From Pseudomonadota bacterium (lineage in GTDB: Bacteria; Pseudomonadota; Gammaproteobacteria; Burkholderiales; Burkholderiaceae_C), in assembly GCA_021819435.1 (NCBI GenBank), contig JAKARB010000012.1, forward strand, positions 1-64,000: a stretch of DNA of 64,000 nt, read 5' to 3'. Position 1 is the first letter of the stretch; every line of letters begins with the position of its first letter. The position numbers and the translations under genes were made by a program. Below, in pieces: positions 8,815-16,924 of the stretch. The notes beneath the pieces were generated by a model, which made no database searches, was not told the DNA's origin, and saw only the letters and a program-made list of their open reading frames with translations.

Positions 8815-9055
8815 CCTGGCCCGCGGCCACAAGCGGCTGCGAGGGCTGATCGAGTTCGCCCTGGGAGAAGGTTGGAAGGTGGTGCGCACCCGCGGCGGGC
8901 ACCTGCTGTTCACGAAGCAAGGCTGCGCGCCGATCTACACCAGCTCGACGGCGAGCGACCACCGCGCCGAGCGGAACGCCCGTGCGCAGCTTCGCCGCGC
9001 CGACCGGCAGGCGGCCCAGGGTGTTGCAGCATCTCAGGAGAACGGCCGTGGCTGA
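8798..9055 (+). CDS. shi: Shi, small HicA-like protein
   Basis: This 85-residue protein lies between parA and parB, overlapping both, as shi does in ICEclc. It contains GWKVVRTRGGHLLFT, which fits the core of HicA/YcfA proteins: a dsRNA-binding-like fold in which the histidine after the glycines is catalytic for mRNA cleavage. No HicB antitoxin lies next to it. The start follows GGGAGGG. The HicA resemblance is from motif reading only. Confidence 0.75.
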   Translation: MASAHDLARGHKRLRGLIEFALGEGWKVVRTRGGHLLFTKQGCAPIYTSSTASDHRAERNARAQLRRADRQAAQGVAASQENGRG

Positions 9056-10730
9056 CCTGACGCCGCAGGACATGGCCGCCAAGCTGCTGGCCTCGGGCTT
9101 CGAGCGCAACGGCCCTTCGGTCGCGGCCCTGAGCGACCCCATCGCCGACACGCCGATGGTGGTAACGCTGGACCAGTTGCGCCCCTACGACCACGACCCG
9201 CGCGTGACGCGCAACCCGGCCTACGAGGACATCAAGGCCTCGATCCGCGAACGCGGGCTCGATGCGCCGCCCGCGATCACGCGCCGGCCCGGCGAATCGC
9301 ACTACATCATCCGCAACGGCGGCAACACGCGCCTGGCGATCCTGCGCGAGCTGTGGAGCGAGACGAAAGACGAACGGTTCTTCCGCATCCCCTGCCTGTT
9401 CCGCCCGTGGCCGCAGCGCGGCGAAGTGGTGATGCTGACCGGGCACCTGGCCGAGAACGAGTTGCGCGGCGGGCTCAGCTTCATCGAGCGGGCCTTGGGC
9501 GTGGAGAAGGCGCGCGAGTTCTACGAGCAGGAAATGGGGCGGGACAGCGGCCAGCCGCTGTCGCAGAGCGAGCTGGCGCGGCGGCTTACGGCCGATGGCT
9601 TCCCGCTGCCGCAGTCGCACATCAGCCGCATGCAGGACGCCGTGCACTACCTGCTGCCGGCGATCCCCACGCTGCTGTACGGCGGGCTTGGCCGGCATCA
9701 GGTTGAACGGCTCGCAGTGCTGCGCAAGGCCTGCGAACGCACCTGGGAGCGGCGTGCCCTGGGACGCAACCTGTCGATGGACTTCGCTACGCTGTTCCAG
9801 GACGTGCTCGCGCAGTTCGACACGCAGCCCGACAACTTCTCACCGCAGCGGGTGCAGGACGAGCTGGTCGGCCAGATGGCCGAGCTGCTGGAGGCGGACT
9901 ACGACACGCTGGCCTTAGAGATCGACGACACGGAGAGCCGCCAGCGTGCGTTGACCAGCGATCCCGCGCCGTCGCAGGCGGCAAGACCTGTGGCACCGAC
10001 CGCACCCGAGCCGCCGCGGCCACCGTCACCGCCTTCGTCGCCGGCAGGCCCTACGGTGCAGTCGTCGGAGCCTCGTACTTCCGCGCCGGCGGGCGCCGGC
10101 CTGGCTGCACCGGCCGTCGGCGCCGAGGGCTTGCAGCAGGACGGCGGGCTGCGCGACGAGCGCCTGCAGGGTCATATCGTGTCGCCCGCGCCGACCACCG
10201 AACGCCTGCAATCCATCCAGCGCATGGTGGCCGATCAGATGGGCGACAAGCTGCCCGACTTCGAGGCCGACGCGCTGCGCGCGATCCCCGTGCAGGCGGG
10301 CGGGCTCTACCCCATCTCGGACGTCTGGTACATCGAGCCCGGCCTGGACGTGCCGGATCGGCTGCGGATGCACATCGCGCAGTTCGCGCGCGAGATCGCC
10401 GAGGAAGCCGACGTGGCCGGGCAGGTCGAGCCCAGCGAAGGCGGCATCGGCTTCGTCTGCGTGGCGCCCCCGGCGGTGCGCGCATTGCCACCGTTCGCGC
10501 GTGCGGTGCTGACCTTGCTGCATGCGCTATGCGCCGCGCCCCGACCCGCAGCCGGCCTCGATGGCGCCCGGCTGGCCGACGACCTGGCGGCCTTGCTGCA
10601 TGGCGGCGGCGCATATCCGCGCCTGAGCGATGCCGGGCTGGTAAAGCTGTTCCGGCTGCTGCGCCTGGCGCGCCGGTTGCTGGATCTGGAGACCGGCGCG
10701 GCCTCCAGCAACCTCGGCCACGGCGCCTGA
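9048..10730 (+). CDS. parB: ParB-family protein of PFGI-1 class (BisD-like)
   Basis: The 560-residue protein starts at a GTG 8 bases after AGGAG and overlaps shi by 8 bases. Its first third is a ParB/Spo0J nuclease-like domain: VVTLDQLRPYDHDPRVTRNPAYEDIKASI, then IIRNGGNTRLAIL. A helical DNA-binding region follows (QSELARRLTADGFPLPQSHISRM). A proline/alanine-rich linker at about 305-355 leads to a less conserved C-terminal part. In ICEclc the gene at this place, with its downstream neighbour, forms the BisDC activator of transfer genes. A partition role, a regulatory role or both are possible. Confidence 0.82.
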   Translation: MADLTPQDMAAKLLASGFERNGPSVAALSDPIADTPMVVTLDQLRPYDHDPRVTRNPAYEDIKASIRERGLDAPPAITRRPGESHYIIRNGGNTRLAILRELWSETKDERFFRIPCLFRPWPQRGEVVMLTGHLAENELRGGLSFIERALGVEKAREFYEQEMGRDSGQPLSQSELARRLTADGFPLPQSHISRMQDAVHYLLPAIPTLLYGGLGRHQVERLAVLRKACERTWERRALGRNLSMDFATLFQDVLAQFDTQPDNFSPQRVQDELVGQMAELLEADYDTLALEIDDTESRQRALTSDPAPSQAARPVAPTAPEPPRPPSPPSSPAGPTVQSSEPRTSAPAGAGLAAPAVGAEGLQQDGGLRDERLQGHIVSPAPTTERLQSIQRMVADQMGDKLPDFEADALRAIPVQAGGLYPISDVWYIEPGLDVPDRLRMHIAQFAREIAEEADVAGQVEPSEGGIGFVCVAPPAVRALPPFARAVLTLLHALCAAPRPAAGLDGARLADDLAALLHGGGAYPRLSDAGLVKLFRLLRLARRLLDLETGAASSNLGHGA

Positions 10731-10742
10731 GCGGAGGCCATC

Positions 10743-11303
10743 ATGTCGGCACCGCATCCGCTCAACCAGGCCGTCATCGCACAGGCGCTGCACGACCTGC
10801 GCAATGGGCAACTGCGGCGCTGCAAGGCGATGGGCTTCGGCGAGGAGGAACTGGACGCGCTCAAGCACCCCGAACTCGTGAGCATGCTGGTCAACGCCAC
10901 GGTGTCTTGGTGCTCGGTGTCGGTGAACCGAGATGTGCTGAAGCGGCTGCTAAGCCAGGTGCATGACGTGGAGCGCGAGATCGCCACGGTGGACCGGATG
11001 CTGCGCCTGGGCGCCAGCACGGAGATGGTGAGCCGGTTCTACGGCCTGACACACCAGGAGGTCGCCCTGCGCCGCGACATTCTCGGACTGCCCAAGCGCA
11101 AGGGGCGCCATCCGGTGCTGGACGAAGCGCAGGACACGGCGCTGTGGAAGCACTGGCAGGCCGGCATCGCCGAACGCGGCATCGCGCTGGATGACGAAGT
11201 GGCGATGCTGTCGCTGACCATGGACCTGGCCGAGACCTTGAGCCTGCCGATGTCGGTGATCTGGGCGGCGATACGCAACTGGATCGACCAGGGGCTGGTG
11301 TAG
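10743..11303 (+). CDS. bisC: DUF2857 / STY4526-type protein, BisC-like
   Basis: The 186-residue protein is mostly helical and begins HPLNQAVIAQALHDLRNGQL. Its middle has VDRMLRLGASTEMVSRFYGLTHQEVALRR, a helix-turn-helix-like stretch. It belongs to the DUF2857 group of ICE proteins. Its length and position directly after the ParB-like gene match BisC of ICEclc, the FlhC-like partner in the BisDC complex that sustains transfer competence and turns on downstream ICE promoters. It is in the alpA operon, 12 bases after parB. Confidence 0.7.
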   Translation: MSAPHPLNQAVIAQALHDLRNGQLRRCKAMGFGEEELDALKHPELVSMLVNATVSWCSVSVNRDVLKRLLSQVHDVEREIATVDRMLRLGASTEMVSRFYGLTHQEVALRRDILGLPKRKGRHPVLDEAQDTALWKHWQAGIAERGIALDDEVAMLSLTMDLAETLSLPMSVIWAAIRNWIDQGLV

Positions 11304-11306
11304 GTC

Positions 11307-12536
11307 ATGGCGACGGGCGGCGCACCACGGCGCGATGGCCCCGTTGCGCTGTCCGCGTTATTCGACGACGCGCTGCGGCAACTGTTGCCCCCCGCGCAGC
11401 CGGCCGGGCACGGCACGACCACGGCGCAAGCTGCTGCGCCGGCCAGCGAGGGCTTCCTCTACAGCGGCAACCGCCATGAGAGCGTGCCGCTTGCGCTGTT
11501 CCTCGATCGGCGCCTGACGCCGCTGGAGCGCAATGCCTGGCAGGTGTTCCGCCTGCAGCTCAACGACGACGGCGTGACGACCTTCCCGACCTACGACCAG
11601 CTTCGCCCCTACCTCGCCTCGATGCCCTGCGCGGCGCAGGCCTCGCACGAGACCGTGGCGCGCGCCTTGACGCTGCTGCGGCTGACGCGCTGGCTGAGCC
11701 TGGTGCGGCGGCGCCGCGATCCGAAGACCGGCCGCATCCTCGGCAACCTTTATGTCCTGCACGACGAGCCGCTGACGCCCTTCGAGGCGATGCAGCTCGA
11801 CCCCGACTACCTGGGCCTGGTCAGCCAGGCGCTGACCCATGCCGCGAAGGCGGTGCAGATCGTCGGCATGAACACGCTGCGGGAGATCGCCGAAGACCCG
11901 ATGCTCAACGGCCGCACGCTGCCCACGCGCCTGCAGGTGCTGGCACAGCGCATGACACGCAGCGAATGGGCTGATGCGAGTTATCCACAAGACCCTGTGG
12001 ATCACGAATCCGAAGAAGGCCAGGACGGCCTGCTTCGGAATCTCGAAGCCACGTCTTCGGAATCCGAAGCTGGGCCGAAACCCGCGCCAGACGGCTCACT
12101 TCGGAATCCGAAGGAGGACCGTACTGTACGTATGGATCGTATAAATCAAGTACGTACAGTACCGCGCGCGAAGGCGCTGCAACACCTGCGCCTGCCCGAG
12201 CGTCTGTTGCGCCTGAAGGACGAGCAACAAAGCGGCGCGCTGGTGGCCTTGCAGCAGGTGGACGAGTCACTGCGGCAGGCGGTGCTGGACGAATGGGATG
12301 CACGCTGCCGCAACAGCGCGGTGCGCAACCCGGCCGGCTACCTGTTCGGCATCATCCAGAAAGCCATCCGCGGCGAGTTCAAGGCCTGGGCCGGCGAAGG
12401 CGGCTCGCCATCGACGCCGCCACGTCCAGCCGCACCCGCACCCTCTGCACCGCCACCGCCTGCGCCGAACGGCCCTGGCCGCGAGGCGGCGCGGGCCTAC
12501 CTGGCGAAACTGCGTTCGACGCTCGGCGATTCCTGA
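11307..12536 (+). CDS. STY4528-type pathogenicity-island replication protein
   Basis: The 409-residue protein starts 3 bases after the bisC-like gene. Residues about 50-180 hold a replication-initiator-like winged-helix region (PLALFLDRRLTPLERNAWQVFRL, then YLASMPCAAQASHETVARALTLLRLTRWLSLVRRRRD). The C-terminal part (LQQVDESLRQAVLDEWDARCRN, PAGYLFGIIQKAIRGEF) resembles the end of other STY4528 proteins and is followed by a proline-rich linker. The family is annotated as island replication protein. The region coding for the middle, low-complexity part is packed with DNA repeats and DnaA boxes, which may be a built-in origin. Confidence 0.78.
   Translation: MATGGAPRRDGPVALSALFDDALRQLLPPAQPAGHGTTTAQAAAPASEGFLYSGNRHESVPLALFLDRRLTPLERNAWQVFRLQLNDDGVTTFPTYDQLRPYLASMPCAAQASHETVARALTLLRLTRWLSLVRRRRDPKTGRILGNLYVLHDEPLTPFEAMQLDPDYLGLVSQALTHAAKAVQIVGMNTLREIAEDPMLNGRTLPTRLQVLAQRMTRSEWADASYPQDPVDHESEEGQDGLLRNLEATSSESEAGPKPAPDGSLRNPKEDRTVRMDRINQVRTVPRAKALQHLRLPERLLRLKDEQQSGALVALQQVDESLRQAVLDEWDARCRNSAVRNPAGYLFGIIQKAIRGEFKAWAGEGGSPSTPPRPAAPAPSAPPPPAPNGPGREAARAYLAKLRSTLGDS
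11981..12162. other. Candidate replication origin inside the STY4528 gene
   Basis: A perfect DnaA box TTATCCACA (11981-11989) faces an 8-of-9 inverted one, TGTGGATCA (11996-12004). Three palindromes of the form CTTCGGAATCCGAAG follow at 12033-12048, 12055-12069 and 12099-12113, with centres about 2 and 4 helical turns apart, and a half copy is at 12005-12015. GTACTGTACGTA (12121-12132) then faces TACGTACAGTAC (12151-12162) across 18 bases that include TATAAAT. Iteron-like repeats, DnaA boxes and a less GC-rich spot within a replication-protein gene are the usual parts of an origin. Confidence 0.55.
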
Positions 12537-12541
12537 GCAGC

Positions 12542-12725
12542 TATCCCCAGGGGATAGCTGGGACACGAAGCCTTCCAGCCATCGGCTTCGGTGCTGTCAT
12601 GCGTCACATCGTCGCAGCCCGGTGCGGACCTATTCCCAGGGGATAGATGGAACACGCCGCCTTCCGCGCCGTCCGGCTCAGTCGCGTCTTCATCGCCCGT
12701 GACGGCAGCTATCCCCTGGGGATAG
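12542..12725. repeat. Three CTATCCCCAGGGGATAG palindromes
   Basis: Copies lie at 12542-12558 (CTATCCCCAGGGGATAG), 12630-12646 (one change, CTATTCCC) and 12709-12725 (central T). Each is followed by a similar tail of the form TGGAACACG..GCCTTCC, so units about 80-88 bases long were duplicated. They fill the 308-base gap before the PFL_4669-family gene. A fourth copy is upstream of topB. Binding sites for an ICE regulator or partition protein are the simplest reading. Confidence 0.65.
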
Positions 12726-12844
12726 ACGGAACACACGGCCTTCCGGGACGACAACGGGGGACGCACCCGCTGCGGTTTGTTGACTGACGCCCTTCCGGGC
12801 GATGCCGATGCTGGCGGCTCGTTCCCTTACCGCGAGTCGTCATC

Positions 12845-13624
12845 ATGGCCAACGAATCCCAGCCGCCCCTGCAGTTGAATCTCGGATCGCTGCGCAGCGC
12901 GATGTCGCTGACGCTGCACACCCACCACGCTTCACGCATCTGGCATGGCCGAGCGCCCGCCGAGGGCCGGACCGGGATCATCGGCCTGAACGGCTACATC
13001 AGCGTGATGAACAAGATGAAGCGCGGCGCCGAGCAGGACGACCCCTACTCGGACTTCTGGATGCTGCGCATCGAGGACAAGCTGACGCAGACCAAGGCCA
13101 GCTTGCAGGCGCTGCGTGAGCAGGTGGACCAGGCGCTGGCCGACGTGCCGCCCGCGCTGTCGCTGGGCGAGAACATGAACGTGCAGCCTGTGAAGCTGCC
13201 GCTGTTCGTCAATGCGCAACTCGGCTTCATGGCGGTGTACCTGCTGGCCGACTACGACGACCTGGCCCGCAAGCTGATCCTCGCCCACCACACCGCGCTG
13301 ATCGACCGCAGCACGCTGGAACGCTGGCTCAACGACGGCGCGCATGCGCTGCGCAGCCTGTTCTCGCTGGCACAGCAGTACCGCTACTCCGGCGCGACGC
13401 GCGACGACTTCGCCTCGAAGAACGCGGTGGCGCGGGCGGCGCTGGAGAAGTTCGGCGAGTTGCCGCAGGACGTGCTCGAAGGCACGCGCCGCTCGCGCTT
13501 TGCGCCACCGATCGCACGGCGGTCGGGCAAGCCGGGTGCAGCCCCCGATGCGGCACCCAGCGCTGGCGCAGCCGACGTGGCGGACGACGACCACGACCAT
13601 GACGGCGAAGGCACGAAGGCATGA
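12845..13624 (+). CDS. PFL_4669-family ICE protein
   Basis: The 259-residue protein belongs to the ICE family typified by PFL_4669 (LNLGSLRSAMSLTLHTHHASRIWHGR, then GIIGLNGYISVMNKMKRGA). Its function is unknown. The body is helical; the tail is rich in alanine, aspartate and histidine (DVADDDHDHDGEG). It is the first gene of the block PFL_4669-inrR-ssb, and its stop overlaps the next start (ATGA). Confidence 0.82.
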   Translation: MANESQPPLQLNLGSLRSAMSLTLHTHHASRIWHGRAPAEGRTGIIGLNGYISVMNKMKRGAEQDDPYSDFWMLRIEDKLTQTKASLQALREQVDQALADVPPALSLGENMNVQPVKLPLFVNAQLGFMAVYLLADYDDLARKLILAHHTALIDRSTLERWLNDGAHALRSLFSLAQQYRYSGATRDDFASKNAVARAALEKFGELPQDVLEGTRRSRFAPPIARRSGKPGAAPDAAPSAGAADVADDDHDHDGEGTKA

Positions 13625-14172
13625 CAGCATCGTCTTCCACCGGCCAACCGGCGCGCTTCCTGCCGCTGGAACAGGCGGACTTCCAGCGCCTAGAACACGG
13701 CCCCTACCTAAAAGGCCTTTTACAGCCTTTTAAAGGTAAGGGGAGTCTGGAGACCTGGGCCAACCAATGCACGGCACTGCGCGACGACTTGATCGGCCTG
13801 GCGCAGCGGCGCGTGCTGCAACAGGCGCGGGCCTATCCCTTCACGTTGCTCGACGTGCAACTGGCCCAGCAGACCACTGGCGCAGGCACGACCTTCCTGC
13901 GCTGGCGCAACCACGACCGTTCTTCCATGGGCGTGGCGCTGTGGGAATCGCTGCTCGACCGCCCGGCGACGCCGGCCTCGCTGATCGACGACCTGTACGC
14001 GATGGAGCTGCAGCGCATCGCTTTGAACATGCAGATCAGCCTCCTTCACACGCTGGGCCGCCAGGCCCAGGAGTGCGCCAGCAAGGCCGCTCAGGCCGAA
14101 GCGGCTTACCTGCGACGTGTCCACGGGCATGCCGCGTCCGTTCCATCCACCACCCCCAAGGAGTCACCATGA
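13621..14172 (+). CDS. inrR: DUF3158 protein, InrR-like
   Basis: The 183-residue protein overlaps the previous gene by 4 bases and ends where ssb begins. Its sequence (FLPLEQADFQRLEHGPYLKGLLQPF, then LQQARAYPFTLLDVQLAQQTTGAGTTFLRWR) fits DUF3158. In ICEclc the gene just before ssb is inrR, which raises expression of the integrase promoter in competent cells. The name is given by position and size, not by detailed comparison. Confidence 0.68.
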   Translation: MTASSSTGQPARFLPLEQADFQRLEHGPYLKGLLQPFKGKGSLETWANQCTALRDDLIGLAQRRVLQQARAYPFTLLDVQLAQQTTGAGTTFLRWRNHDRSSMGVALWESLLDRPATPASLIDDLYAMELQRIALNMQISLLHTLGRQAQECASKAAQAEAAYLRRVHGHAASVPSTTPKESP

Positions 14173-14618
14173 GCACGCACTTCGTCGGCGAGGGCAACAT
14201 CGGTTCTGCGCCGGACTACCGCGAATTCCCCAACGGCAACGACGAGCCGCGTCGGCTGCTGCGCCTGAACGTCTACTTCGACAACCCGATCCCGAAGAAG
14301 GACGGCGAATTCGAGGACCGCGGCGGCTTCTGGGCGCCGGTGGAGCTGTGGCACCGCGACGCCGACCACTGGAAAGACCTGTACCAGAAGGGCATGCGCG
14401 TGCTGGTAGAAGGCCGCACGGTGAAGGACGAGTGGGAGGACGCCGACGACAACGAGCGCACGACCTTCAAAATCGAGGCCCGCCGCATCGGCATTCTGCC
14501 GTACCGCATCCAGGCCGTGACCCTCAGCGCCAGGACGCTGGAACCCGAGGCCGCAGTACCGCCGCCGAAGGAGACCAAGGGGACGAAGGCGCCGAAGGAA
14601 ACCAAGGCCAAGGGCTGA
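14169..14618 (+). CDS. ssb: ICE single-stranded DNA-binding protein
   Basis: The 149-residue protein has an OB-fold region (VGEGNIGSAPDYREFPNGNDEPRRL, RLNVYFDNPIPKKDGEFEDRGGFWAPVELW, RVLVEGRTVKDEWED) of the kind found in ICE-encoded SSBs, and a lysine-rich tail (TKGTKAPKETKAKG) in place of the acidic tip of the chromosomal SSB. It would coat transferred single strands after arrival. AAGGAG precedes the start, which overlaps the inrR-like stop. Confidence 0.85.
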   Translation: MSTHFVGEGNIGSAPDYREFPNGNDEPRRLLRLNVYFDNPIPKKDGEFEDRGGFWAPVELWHRDADHWKDLYQKGMRVLVEGRTVKDEWEDADDNERTTFKIEARRIGILPYRIQAVTLSARTLEPEAAVPPPKETKGTKAPKETKAKG

Positions 14619-14666
14619 TTCCGAGGGGGCGGCTGTAGCAACCGTCAGACGCCCGCCATGCACCAG

Positions 14667-14683
14667 CTATCCCCAGGGGATAG
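14667..14683. repeat. Fourth CTATCCCCAGGGGATAG palindrome, upstream of topB
   Basis: This copy is identical to the first copy at 12542. It is followed by AGGGTGTTCC, the reverse complement of the GGAACAC tail seen in the other copies, so the unit appears to lie in the opposite orientation. It is 49 bases after ssb and about 210 before topB, in a 275-base gap with no other clear feature. Confidence 0.6.
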
Positions 14684-14893
14684 CGCCAGGGTGTTCCACC
14701 GAATTCCAGCCGCCCTCCCGAAACTACGCCCTCGCTGCGCCAGCCGTTGCAGTGCCGCGCATGCCGCTGCGGCAACGCATCGTCTGCCGATCACAAAGCG
14801 GTGTCTGCGCCGATCGGCTTCCTTGCTGCCGTCCTCCGCTGGCCCGGCCAAGCTGGGGCCATCCGATGAACCGCACACTTCCAAGGAGGCTTC

Positions 14894-16924
14894 ATGCGCG
14901 TGTTCCTGTGCGAGAAGCCGTCCCAGGGCAAGGACATCGCCCGTGTGCTGGGCGCCGGCCAACGCGGCAACGGCTGCTACAGTGGTGCCGGTGTCGTCGT
15001 GACCTGGTGCATCGGTCATCTGGTCGAGGCGGTTCCGCCCGAAGGCTACGGCGAGCAGTACAAGCGCTGGGCCATCGAGCAACTGCCCATTCTTCCCGAG
15101 CGCTGGCGTGTCGAGCCCAAGGCGGCGACCGCGGCGCAGTTCAAGGTCGTGCAGCAGCTCGTCGCCAAGGCGGGCGAGCTGGTGATCGCGACCGACGCTG
15201 ATCGCGAAGGCGAGATGATCGCCCGCGAGATCATCGAGCTGTGCGGCTACCGTGGCCCGATCCAGCGGCTGTGGCTGTCGGCGCTCAACGATGCGTCGAT
15301 CCGCAAGGCGCTGGGTGCACTCAAGCCATCCGCCGAGACGCTGCCGCTGTACTTCTCCGCGCTCGCCCGATCGCGTGCCGACTGGTTGATCGGGATGAAC
15401 CTGAGTCGCCTGTTCACGCTGCTGGGCCGCCAGGCCGGCTACACCGGCGTGCTGTCGGTCGGGCGTGTGCAGACCCCGACCCTCAAGCTGGTCGTAGACC
15501 GTGATCGCGAGATCGCACGCTTCGTCTCGGTGCCGTTCTGGGCCATCGAAGTCGCGCTTTCGCATGCGGGCCAGACCTTCGTCGCAAGCTGGACGCCGCC
15601 GCAGGGCAGTACCGACGAGGCCGGCCGCTGCCTGCAGCAGCCGGTGGCGCAGCAGGCCGGCGAGCGCCTGCGCGCGGCCGGCGCCGCCCAGGTGCTGTCG
15701 GTGGAGACCGAGCGCGTGCGCGAAGGCCCGCCGCTGCCGTTCGACCTCGGCACGCTGCAAGAGGTGTGCTCCAAGCAATTGGGCCTGGACGTGCAGGAAA
15801 CGCTGGACATCGCCCAGGCGCTGTACGAGACGCACAAGGCGACGACGTATCCGCGCTCGGATTCGGGCTACCTGCCCGAGAGCATGCTGGCCGAGGTGCC
15901 GGCCGTCCTCGACAGCCTGGTCAAGACCGATCCCGGTCTGCGGCCGCTGATCGACCGCCTGGATCACCAGCAGCGTTCGCGCGCCTGGAACGACGGCAAG
16001 GTCACGGCGCACCACGGCATCATTCCGACGCTGGAACCGGCCAATCTCTCGGTGATGAGCGAGAAGGAGCTGGCCGTCTACCGGCTGATCCGCGCCCACT
16101 ACCTCGCGCAGTTCCTGCCGCATCACGAGTTCGACCGGACGGTGGCGCAGCTCACGTGCGACGGGCAGTCGCTGGTGGCGGTCGGCAAGCAGATCGCGGT
16201 AGCTGGATGGCGCCAGGTGCTGGCGGCGTCGGTGCCCGACGACACGGACGGCGAGGACGCGCAGCGCGGCCAGGTGTTGCCGCCGCTGCAAGCTAGGACT
16301 TCCTGCCAGGTTGGCCAGGTCGAACTGAAGGCGTTGAAGACGCTGCCGCCCAAGCCCTACACGCAGGGCGAGCTGGTCAAGGCCATGAAGGGCGTCGCCA
16401 AACTCGTGACCGATCCGCGCCTGAAGCAGAAGCTGAAGGACACCACGGGCATCGGCACCGAGGCGACGCGCGCCAACATCATCAGCGGGCTCTTGGCCCG
16501 CGGTTATCTCTTGACGAAGGGCCGTGCCATCCGCGCATCGGATGCGGCCTTCACGTTGATCGACGCGGTGCCGACGGCCATCGCCGACCCAGGCACGACG
16601 GCGGTGTGGGAGCAGGCGTTGGACATGATCGAGGCAGGCCAGATGACGCTGGACACCTTCATCGCCAAGCAATCGAGCTGGGTCGCCCAGCTCGTGCGGC
16701 AGTACCGCGGCGCCACGCTGGACCTCAAGCTGCCGCCCGCGCCGAACTGCCCGCAGTGCGGTTCACCGATGCGCCAGCGCAGCGGCAAGAGCGGCGCGTT
16801 CTGGTCTTGCAGCCGCTACCCGGACTGCAAGGGCACGCAGCCGGTCGAAGATACCGCGGCAGGCAAGCGCGGCGCCTCCCGCCGACCATCCAGCACGCCG
16901 CGTCGGCGCTCCAGGGCGAACTGA
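14894..16924 (+). CDS. topB: DNA topoisomerase III (type IA)
   Basis: The 676-residue enzyme has an N-terminal Toprim domain (FLCEKPSQGKDIARVLG, acidic DADREGE at 101-107). The type IA core includes GRVQTPTLKLV and the active-site tyrosine Y319 in TTYPRSDSGYLPE. A C-terminal CPQCGSPM...FWSCSRYPDCKGT zinc finger and a basic tail complete it. It passes single strands to relax or unlink DNA. ICEs of this family commonly carry it, probably for replication or strand processing. AAGGAGG precedes the start. Confidence 0.93.
   Translation: MRVFLCEKPSQGKDIARVLGAGQRGNGCYSGAGVVVTWCIGHLVEAVPPEGYGEQYKRWAIEQLPILPERWRVEPKAATAAQFKVVQQLVAKAGELVIATDADREGEMIAREIIELCGYRGPIQRLWLSALNDASIRKALGALKPSAETLPLYFSALARSRADWLIGMNLSRLFTLLGRQAGYTGVLSVGRVQTPTLKLVVDRDREIARFVSVPFWAIEVALSHAGQTFVASWTPPQGSTDEAGRCLQQPVAQQAGERLRAAGAAQVLSVETERVREGPPLPFDLGTLQEVCSKQLGLDVQETLDIAQALYETHKATTYPRSDSGYLPESMLAEVPAVLDSLVKTDPGLRPLIDRLDHQQRSRAWNDGKVTAHHGIIPTLEPANLSVMSEKELAVYRLIRAHYLAQFLPHHEFDRTVAQLTCDGQSLVAVGKQIAVAGWRQVLAASVPDDTDGEDAQRGQVLPPLQARTSCQVGQVELKALKTLPPKPYTQGELVKAMKGVAKLVTDPRLKQKLKDTTGIGTEATRANIISGLLARGYLLTKGRAIRASDAAFTLIDAVPTAIADPGTTAVWEQALDMIEAGQMTLDTFIAKQSSWVAQLVRQYRGATLDLKLPPAPNCPQCGSPMRQRSGKSGAFWSCSRYPDCKGTQPVEDTAAGKRGASRRPSSTPRRRSRAN

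Noticed and set aside
12033-12725. A CRISPR array
   Set aside because: The repeats are short palindromes or 80-88-base duplications without regular spacers, and no cas genes are present.
14645-16672. Long minus-strand frame opposite topB
   Set aside because: It mirrors the topoisomerase coding strand; composition is arginine/histidine/leucine-rich as expected for a shadow frame.
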